Assembly: GCA_031273645.1 (NCBI GenBank)
Contig: JAISRM010000059.1
Coordinates: forward strand, 1 to 11,441
DNA length: 11,441 nucleotides
Source: Endomicrobium sp.
GTDB taxonomy: Bacteria; Elusimicrobiota; Endomicrobiia; Endomicrobiales; Endomicrobiaceae
Direction of reading: 5' to 3'
Below the pieces are notes generated by a model. That model ran no database searches and had not been told where the DNA came from. It worked only from the letters and a program-made list of their open reading frames with translations. Below, piece by piece: positions 8,101-11,441 of the stretch; within the stretch, counting starts at the first letter, position 1; every line of letters begins with the position of its first letter. Made by a program: the position numbers and the translations under genes.

Positions 8101-9068
8101 AGGAAAACGCTAAAATATTGTCGCGCACTTTGGTAAAGAAAAACCAGTTTTTATTAAGTTCGGCTTACGATATATGCAGACCTTTGGCCAGAGTTTTCAC
8201 TTCTGCGCTGGATTTTTTCCGCGCAAGAGTGTCTGTTTTCTGGGACTGTGTGCTGTTATCCCTTGTCGATTCAGACGAAATAAATTCTAAAAATACGATA
8301 GTAATCAATATGGTAATAGGAAACGACAGCGATGTGGCGGACAATAAAGTCAAAATGAAAGGCTTGACGGCCAGAGGCATAAAAACCATAGGCATAGAGC
8401 TTAGCAGAGCTTCTGAGGGGGAATCGGAAAAACTTGTGCTTGAGCAAAAAAGCGACGATTCTTCCATAGATGTGGTCGTTAGAAAAGACAAACAGCTTAT
8501 TTCTATAAAAGTTCCGATTTCTTACAGATACAGCAAAGAAAGAGATTTAAACGCGCAGCTTCATTTTGTTGAAGTTTATGTGGGTTTTGCGGCGCAAAAC
8601 AATATTAAGGCTGCAGGTTTACAATACGACGATATAAAAGACAATATACTGTCTGCCGCAACCGCCGTTTTTGTTGACAAGATGAAACAAAAAGGCAATC
8701 CTTTTGAAAAATACATAAAATCCGTCAACCATAAAAGAAACGTAATACTGAGAACTTCACATTTAGATGAATTTAACGCAAGTTTAACGACTGAACAAAA
8801 ACATAATAATGCCGTCAATGATCTCATTGTAGCCTATGAAAGCGACAACAGCAATTTGGGCTTTAGTTTATCGCGCGGTATTTTAAATAAAAGCTTTAAC
8901 GCTAAATTTGAAAGCATAATGAATTCCGTGTATAGCGCGCAAAATAAAAATCTCGCTTATTTTAATTATTTTATATCTGCTCCTTTGCCGCTTTCAAACG
9001 CAGGCGCGCTCCTTGAACAAAATCTATCAGACACGCGCAATTATCAAAGCGTTTTGGAGGCCGCGTAA
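2058..9068 (+). CDS. Giant exported multidomain protein: Tiki/ChaN-like, HExxH, HD and class III FBPase-like modules
   Basis: This is one uninterrupted chain of 2336 residues. Residues 1-40 are a signal peptide: basic n-region (KR, K, KK), hydrophobic core 'CLTAFVFLF', likely cleavage after NLNA (40). Domains in order: Tiki/ChaN/TraB-like (about 48-470); a mixed segment ending in an HExxH zincin-like site, H802-E-I-S-H806; a charged linker with two GDINSKT copies (1005-1018); an HD phosphohydrolase-like domain (about 1040-1185); a metallophosphoesterase module (about 1333-2012) most like class III fructose-1,6-bisphosphatase; and an unassigned C-terminus (about 2080-2336). No C-terminal membrane anchor or sorting signal is apparent, so it is predicted periplasmic or secreted. 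The start at 2058 is supported by AGGA 10 nt upstream and by the signal peptide; M3 is an alternative. Base composition matches the neighbours and no frameshift is visible, so it looks like a maintained gene. The overall function is unknown; domain calls are motif-based and vary in strength. Confidence 0.9.
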   Translation: MNMIFFKRTFCKGAFFKKIFSCLTAFVFLFSCIAPHNLNASSSASGAVFAIRNAVPKSAGYITDINISNSGGILIYIQDLHCNPEVQQNIASIITSIDNNIGIDKVILEGVPQGRVEDNVLQALPEEMKYKVVENLLAKGLVTGAEIYSVSENKKNIYGVENWDKYLENLYRASGLLKNKNYVLNSLKPFEKAVKENVKNSIGALSGLSSRDRNDKWYDDLLKAETRYLQYFYDYPDLLLYLELRQESGQINLKKVQKELEKYISVLKNTLSYKDYSKISENNANQPEYFEALYAIVEKSGDKGAFVKEYPNLYAFLNYSVKNNKINPLAIYAQEQSYIENIIARESVDYNKYEDITVFKMTSLLKSYFSLEMTAAEFDYFEQNLDFYKEILRAKYPSYRSIFYLLGNLEYLKYYWLNIERNDIFLETLYKYANDTPSGRVSIFVSGGFHTSLTDDLKERGISYALITPAVKQNFDSVEVYNRLIEINAMPQVLRNALTPIPFMLAAFKDVPQENRNVYFTQLIDSIMETADVRSPEALQTALENWAKNIGAIKSFSVSRGDKSFDIKINGQVLSFSLNNGKVDFAARQLFIPSAKKYKSVKAALNAAQIVFTSLHSAGKELTNKSLGMLLPKEYVNSVSGNEDFFFIRLFRYYYALSKIKRLDKMFNFKRKAYKFIEAVFDKSIKMKKAKEIHIDFKDGNTISVIIENDIAAVLESSGGNISAILERLIINAKEDQSFDGVPPVFLIGSSPRASHLFENYTGIGYITVNFPALQAISGENGIDDLASMNVRRAVLEAGIIHEISHEFNPKLSGAPLEFFEETRMMKDIDYIMERIMGIYTYEEFDGEDKDWGVYNEYLRDNIIVPYIEKILGASRFFDKFRRYEMSLDSVIKVVKENKSIPDSDLSHMANSYFVNSMKKHSEKSEEDLRKNEKHFYEQVILDQDKANISKKEEILSLLRTVPSAVSKSKKESEKEEYNREIISSINALSDKLGSILDSMSVPEGDINSKTGDINSKTKVFKDSIIDAIGLLAESLPESLFDRYFYDKTMTAGHALPHSLETLSYMLDILSSEQDKFEEIYGVVKMKTIVYSAMLHDLSCIISRNNHEFNSCIMIRKIFKNFPQGDIDIEKLTEVMLGHKKVKDNNHPRPEHEKYYIARLLHDADALDADMNFGRLYNMRKTMSLTTEILGSSIYNSSLKKEERIRLIKENKYLPIDNVDGINDFMRHFLRRKPEFYLTQGARNIIDSSKDKKELIDFIESRRSDMMAMGYTSRDVSKMINTIEEVLDYFNEISPQNPIDFNNKASAFTVKNRIYLLKQMFKTYFKKPTAYFKNVVVSDVHGGYERLVEVLSEVIGKEAGLTFDNATERIYEVLKKSNINALYSLGDTVDRGEYQLKALDLMINAHKSGKLRYIVGNHDLYALMNIMGVHLPFYRNYNGIDEDYKDMYGEVREFLKNKHKEDEAVLAKDRSEDRIRYVGKNEQETPINNAASRNTWAAALAYYMSIAAENQKKVWAAAFSKTAKLFEDVYEEQLDNKEGKDVLNSASKGKKNGRFKKDLSSEDLAALSDAQRNEYELNVRLRLWWAKILGHNVGVMVYTGLRAADKMSINWWKEMLEELEYLNASGQFSNEKEAYEKMKQLIGLIIETQTTRMIAETGAQITLSGDTADVNYADAWNQFLNSEYVKNALKSDYLRAAAENIIQAEKARIAALGQKAAAVKGNWMWRVLDAIMKNNYISTEWQALDWSFHKDWGGGSGGLISQRNKEIEAEICAKYGKPSVDKLTKLQKKELDIALLNSSSYFRDARIKSFAEFFKENFFFYRRDEYGTYYMHSMLPVDEYGDVAIGRFENGKVVTKHPDGKRIKGLDYKGVHYEGETIFDGFEAMAKDIRAYDIDKGDLSAIYEAFSIIISIYADFSTAIKPADIKNTHQKIGFSKIFSRMANGVMRLTVGHNPRNKTGSLGIHDVEFFGDRYLQILLAADDAFSKAYAKPKGKGTALIYSGELGIVQTGFESGEENAKILSRTLVKKNQFLLSSAYDICRPLARVFTSALDFFRARVSVFWDCVLLSLVDSDEINSKNTIVINMVIGNDSDVADNKVKMKGLTARGIKTIGIELSRASEGESEKLVLEQKSDDSSIDVVVRKDKQLISIKVPISYRYSKERDLNAQLHFVEVYVGFAAQNNIKAAGLQYDDIKDNILSAATAVFVDKMKQKGNPFEKYIKSVNHKRNVILRTSHLDEFNASLTTEQKHNNAVNDLIVAYESDNSNLGFSLSRGILNKSFNAKFESIMNSVYSAQNKNLAYFNYFISAPLPLSNAGALLEQNLSDTRNYQSVLEAA
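2199..3467 (+). other. Tiki/ChaN/TraB-like domain of the giant protein
   Basis: Residues about 48-470. A strand 'ILIYIQDLHCNPE' carries H81, followed by 'VILEGVPQG' with E109. After a long, mostly helical and tyrosine-rich stretch comes a final 'IFVSGGFHTSLTDDL' with H450, then 'GISYALITP'. The order H, then E-G, then a late G-H strand is the layout of the ChaN/EreA/Tiki/TraB superfamily, some of whose members are metal-dependent peptidases or haem-binding proteins. Assignment rests on motif order only. Similar openings occur, to my recollection, in large uncharacterised proteins of Omnitrophota and Elusimicrobiota. Confidence 0.5.
4380..4550 (+). other. HExxH zincin-like segment of the giant protein
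   Basis: Residues about 775-831. H802-E803-I-S-H806 lies in a predicted helix 'AVLEAGIIHEISHEF', the usual setting for a zinc-binding active-site helix. E818, E821 and E822 in 'PLEFFEETRMMKD' lie 12-16 residues after the second His and are candidates for the third ligand. The preceding 'GYITVNFPAL' could be the edge strand. I cannot name a peptidase family, and a lone HExxH can occur by chance, though the surrounding pattern favours a real site. Confidence 0.5.
5070..5111 (+). repeat. Perfect 21-bp tandem duplication inside the giant gene
   Basis: Two identical adjacent 21-bp units (5070-5090 and 5091-5111) each encode GDINSKT in frame. They lie in a charged, probably flexible linker between the HExxH segment and the HD domain. 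Perfect identity at DNA level points to a recent duplication by slippage; the in-frame unit length keeps the protein intact. Confidence 0.95.
5175..5612 (+). other. HD phosphohydrolase-like domain of the giant protein
   Basis: Residues about 1040-1185. The metal-ligand series of HD-superfamily phosphohydrolases is visible in order: H1054 or H1058 in 'GHALPHSLET', H1096-D1097 in 'AMLHDLSC', H1107 in 'NNHEFNS', H1139 in 'MLGHKK', and D1163/D1165 in 'LLHDADALDAD'. Known members cleave phosphate esters of nucleotides, cyclic dinucleotides or (p)ppGpp, normally in the cytoplasm. Here the domain is on a chain with a signal peptide, so the usual substrates may not apply. Confidence 0.75.
6054..8093 (+). 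other. Class III fructose-1,6-bisphosphatase-like metallophosphoesterase module
   Basis: Residues about 1333-2012. 'VVSDVHGGYERL' gives D1339 and H1341; 'GDTVDRG' gives D1387; 'GNHDLY' gives N1417 and H1418; 'YMHSMLPVDEYGD' gives H1832; 'TVGHNP' gives H1952. These are all the metal and phosphate ligands of the PPP-type fold. Two later stretches recall Firmicute class III FBPase (Fbp): the 'HSMLPVDEYGD' segment sits where Fbp has an HGCIP-type motif, and 'DDAFSKAYAKPKGKGTALIY' is close to the end of Fbp. The module of about 680 residues is near the Fbp length of about 640-670. FBPase activity is not proven: the same fold serves other phosphatases, and an exported FBPase would be surprising. 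Confidence 0.65.
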
Positions 9069-9114
9069 TGCAGCTTTGGCCGGCTTTTTGCTCGGTAAAA
9101 TTTTAAGTTCTCGC

Positions 9115-9143
9115 TTGAACAATCAACCTGTAATTTATATAAT
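9115..9143 (+). promoter_or_regulatory. Putative sigma-70 promoter for the lipoprotein-GH94 pair
   Basis: TTGAAC (9115-9120, four of six) and a perfect TATAAT (9138-9143) are 17 bp apart. The expected start of transcription is near 9150, giving a leader of only about 7 nt before the ATG at 9157. No Shine-Dalgarno sequence fits in that leader, so translation may be near-leaderless. Confidence 0.5.
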
Positions 9144-9156
9144 CTCAAAGATTTTT

Positions 9157-9621
9157 ATGCAAAAATATTTTATAGCTTTTTTGCCGTTTTTTCTTTTTTT
9201 ATCGGGATGCGCTTCGGTTAACGACGGGGGCGGTTCCGGAAAAAAATTTATGGGCGGAGAAATCTTTCTTACGTCGCTGTTTGATTCTGGAATGTGGGAA
9301 CCTGAGACAAAAAGCATATCCGCAGTTTTTCAAAATATAGAAAACGCTTCCGTGTCTAAAAAATCAAGAAATGAAATAACGGCGTTTGTTTCGGAAATTT
9401 TGACGCATGAAGATTATGAAATCAGCTGCGAATTTTTTTTTAAAGCAGGCGGCGGCAAAGACGAATGGAAATTGCTTGAAAAAAGAGCCGAGAATATAAA
9501 AAAAATTCTGATAAAAAACGGAATAGATAAAGATAAGATAAACATGAAAGGTTTTTCGGCTTTGGAAAACGGCGCGCCTGCCGACGCGTGTACGGTCGTT
9601 ATAGAAGCGCAAGTCTGGTAA
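9157..9621 (+). CDS. Small lipoprotein with degenerate OmpA-like C-terminus
   Basis: This 154-residue protein starts at the ATG at 9157. That start gives a textbook lipoprotein signal: MQKYF, hydrophobic run, then L15-S-G-C18-A. The longer frame from 9013 would overlap the giant gene and bury the signal. A19 at +2 predicts the outer membrane by the E. coli rule. After a glycine-rich spacer (24-35), residues about 86-153 resemble an OmpA/MotB-type domain, with 'KRAENIKKILIKNGIDKDKI' (109-128) and 'MKGFSALENGAP' in the position of the family's RA-xx-V-xx-L-xx-GI-xx-xRI-xx-xG pattern. The Asp and Arg that hold diaminopimelate in true OmpA domains are not seen: the usual TD-xx-G region reads 'FFFKAGGGKDE', and N-x-x-R-R-V is replaced by 'PADACTVVI'. 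Peptidoglycan binding is therefore doubtful. It lies 16 nt before the GH94 gene, probably in one transcript. Function unknown. Confidence 0.8.
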   Translation: MQKYFIAFLPFFLFLSGCASVNDGGGSGKKFMGGEIFLTSLFDSGMWEPETKSISAVFQNIENASVSKKSRNEITAFVSEILTHEDYEISCEFFFKAGGGKDEWKLLEKRAENIKKILIKNGIDKDKINMKGFSALENGAPADACTVVIEAQVW

Positions 9622-9637
9622 AACGGGAGAAATTTAA

Positions 9638-11441
9638 ATGTCTAAAATTTGGGATTACAACGAGGCGGGAGAATTCAGGGTTGAAAACGCAAAATTACTG
9701 CCTCAGCCTATGATACATATGCTTGCAAACGGCCCTGAATATTTTTCAATATGCGATAATTTTTTAAGAGGGTTTTCCGGCTTTGACTATACGAGAATGT
9801 TTGGGGAATTCGACGGTCCCAATTTCCCCAAAGGTCAGGCAAGGTTTTTATGGATAAGGCCTGCCGGACAAAAACCGTGGCTTGTAAATAATTACGATTT
9901 AACCGATAAAGAAACGTCTCAGGCAAAATGCGAAATGGGGCTGGGCTACGTTCGTTTTACCGGCAAGTCGGCAAAACGCGCTCTTAGCGTTACAGCGACG
10001 GTTTTTGTTCCAAAAGAAGAAACTGTCGAATTAATTACCGTTGAAATAAAGAACGACTCTTCAAAAACGCAGACTCTTGATTTTATACCCGTAATTCCTA
10101 TTTTTGCAGGAAACAGAGCTTATGTCGAATATCACAGAGACGTGGTAAGGCTTTACAATAAAAGCGAAGTTACGGATCATATTGAAATTCTTCCGGGTCT
10201 TGAATGGGTTGAAGGTTCGACGGATTCAAGCGGCATATGTTATTTTATGGGAGCAAGCGCGCAAAAAGGAAGAAAGGGCGACAGATTTTATTGCGACAGA
10301 GAAACTTTTCTTGGAGCAAACAATATGTGGCTTAAGCCTCAGGCAATTCTTAATAACGAGCCTCCAAAAGCCCAGTGTTACGGCAAGGAAGCAGTCGGGG
10401 CGATAGAATTTAAAAATATCGCAATACCGGCGGGCAAATCGGAAAAATTCGTTATTGTCAGCGGCATATCTGTTTTGGGCGGTCAAAAAGCGCGCAAACT
10501 GTTGAAGAAATACGATTATGCGGGCGCGCAAAAAGCTTTTGACGCGCTTAATAATTTTTGGAAAGAAAGAACTTCAAGAGTAGTAATTACGACGGGAAAT
10601 AAAGATTTTAACAATCTTTGGAACAATTGGTGGTGCTATCAGCTTTCAATGAGATATTGGTTTGGAAATACCGGACATCCGCAAACAGATTACGGATCCG
10701 ATTTTTCCGGCTGGCGCGATTTTTGGCAGGACATGATGGCCGCTACGGTAATAGACCCCAAAGGTCTTGAAGAAAGAACGATGAAGACTCTTGAAGGAAT
10801 ACGCCTTGACGGAACTAATGCGACGAGGTTTTTTGCAAGAACAAAAGAATTTGGCAGCGACGAGGTAAACGGCCTGTGGTGCGACCATCCGTATTGGACT
10901 GCCCAGACGGTGATGATCCTTGTAAATTTTCTGGGAGATTACGATTTTCTTTTTAGAAGCGGAGTAGCCTATTTTAAAGACGCTTACAGAAACAGAGGCG
11001 AAACAAAAGATTCCGGCTGGAAAAAAGGGACGATAGAAAATCAGAAAACCGCCGGCGGAGCCGTATATAAAGGCACGGTTATAGAGCATCTTCTCGTGCA
11101 GCTTCTTACAATGTTTTACGACGTCGGCGACAGCAACCTTTTAAAACAAAAAAGAGCGGACTGGAACGACGCCGTAGATCAGGTAAAAGGCGAAAACGTT
11201 ACGTTTACCTTTGGGCTTGGGCTTGACTGCAATGAAGTCGCGGCTCTTCTTGAAAAAACCGCGCGCTATAAAAATATCGCAGAAATTGAAGTTTTTGAAG
11301 AACTTGCTCTTCTTATCGGCAAAAACTCCAAAGGCGACGTCTGCGCAAAAGACCGCCAAAAAATACTTGCCAAATATCTCAATAAAGTAAACGAAAGAAT
11401 AAGCGGAAAAAAAGTAAGGATAAAAATTTCCGATATAGTTT
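9638..11441 (+). CDS. Glycoside hydrolase family 94 phosphorylase (3' partial)
   Basis: The frame opens at ATG 9638, behind a good ribosome-binding site GGGAGA (9625-9630), and stays open for 601 codons to the window edge. GH94 enzymes use inorganic phosphate to split beta-linked disaccharides such as cellobiose or diacetylchitobiose into a sugar 1-phosphate and a sugar, saving ATP. The N-terminal third ('MLANGPEYFSICDN', 'GFSGFDYTR') matches the beta-sandwich opening of the family. The helical catalytic part has SGWRDFWQD (357-365), matching the family's G-F-R-D-x-x-Q-D region that carries the acid Asp; 'WCDHPYWTAQ' (414-423); 'FLGDYDFL' (431-438); and R-A-D-W-N-D (506-511), another hallmark. 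Family members are about 800 residues, so roughly 200 are missing beyond the edge. There is no signal peptide, so it is cytoplasmic. The substrate cannot be set from these motifs. Confident about the family. Confidence 0.88.
   Translation, partial: MSKIWDYNEAGEFRVENAKLLPQPMIHMLANGPEYFSICDNFLRGFSGFDYTRMFGEFDGPNFPKGQARFLWIRPAGQKPWLVNNYDLTDKETSQAKCEMGLGYVRFTGKSAKRALSVTATVFVPKEETVELITVEIKNDSSKTQTLDFIPVIPIFAGNRAYVEYHRDVVRLYNKSEVTDHIEILPGLEWVEGSTDSSGICYFMGASAQKGRKGDRFYCDRETFLGANNMWLKPQAILNNEPPKAQCYGKEAVGAIEFKNIAIPAGKSEKFVIVSGISVLGGQKARKLLKKYDYAGAQKAFDALNNFWKERTSRVVITTGNKDFNNLWNNWWCYQLSMRYWFGNTGHPQTDYGSDFSGWRDFWQDMMAATVIDPKGLEERTMKTLEGIRLDGTNATRFFARTKEFGSDEVNGLWCDHPYWTAQTVMILVNFLGDYDFLFRSGVAYFKDAYRNRGETKDSGWKKGTIENQKTAGGAVYKGTVIEHLLVQLLTMFYDVGDSNLLKQKRADWNDAVDQVKGENVTFTFGLGLDCNEVAALLEKTARYKNIAEIEVFEELALLIGKNSKGDVCAKDRQKILAKYLNKVNERISGKKVRIKISDIV

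Noticed and set aside
8165..8491. 108-residue - strand frame, one of several on the minus strand
   Set aside because: Serine- and leucine-rich antisense product of the coding strand, as are the other minus-strand frames; none has its own motifs or start signals.
9059..9089. Possible terminator after the giant gene (GGCC...GGCC followed by GGC and five T)
   Set aside because: The stem is only four pairs plus a wobble with a 14-nt or longer loop; too weak to call.
9013..9156. Upstream extension of the lipoprotein frame, adding 48 residues and overlapping the end of the giant gene
   Set aside because: The ATG at 9157 gives a clean lipoprotein signal at the N-terminus and lies just after a promoter-like site; the extension would bury the signal.
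10646..11089. 147-residue - strand frame opposite the GH94 gene
   Set aside because: The + strand here encodes the GH94 hallmark motifs without interruption, so the minus frame is a shadow.

Overview
The window reads as a compact chromosomal segment of an AT-rich Gram-negative bacterium. All six genes lie on the + strand. The Gram-negative reading rests on a lipoprotein with an OmpA-like C-terminus and on a very large protein with a signal peptide. The opening of that large protein (an 'IQDLHCNPE' start and a 'GGFHT' strand near the end of the first domain) is a type I associate with Elusimicrobiota (Endomicrobia) and Omnitrophota. This is recollection, not a search, so the phylum is only a moderate-to-low-confidence guess. 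I see no tRNA, rRNA, CRISPR, insertion sequence or integrase.

Layout. (1) Positions 1-1986 hold a tight three-gene run: the C-terminal part of a P-loop nucleotide-kinase-like protein (5' end outside the window), an HI0933-type FAD oxidoreductase one base later, and a 90-residue three-helix PQ-loop/SemiSWEET-like membrane protein overlapping it by ATGA. (2) A 71-bp AT-rich gap carries a good sigma-70-type promoter. (3) Positions 2058-9068 encode one 2336-residue exported protein. Its order is: signal peptide; Tiki/ChaN/TraB-like domain; HExxH zincin-like domain; linker with a perfect 21-bp tandem repeat; HD phosphohydrolase-like domain; a metallophosphoesterase module that resembles class III fructose-1,6-bisphosphatase, interrupted by a tryptophan-rich segment; and an unassigned C-terminal region. 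(4) An 88-bp gap holds a TTGAAC-N17-TATAAT promoter only about 7 nt from the next start codon. (5) Positions 9157-9621 encode a small lipoprotein with a degenerate OmpA-like C-terminus. (6) From 9638 a GH94 glycoside phosphorylase runs off the right edge, 601 codons in.

How they work together. The first three genes look co-transcribed but have no obvious shared pathway. The lipoprotein and GH94 genes are 16 nt apart and probably share a promoter. GH94 enzymes act in the cytoplasm on imported disaccharides, so a functional link to the surface lipoprotein is only suggested by position. The 2336-residue protein is the outstanding object: four hydrolase-type folds, three with intact-looking metal-ligand motifs, on one exported chain. 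Its function cannot be read from the sequence.
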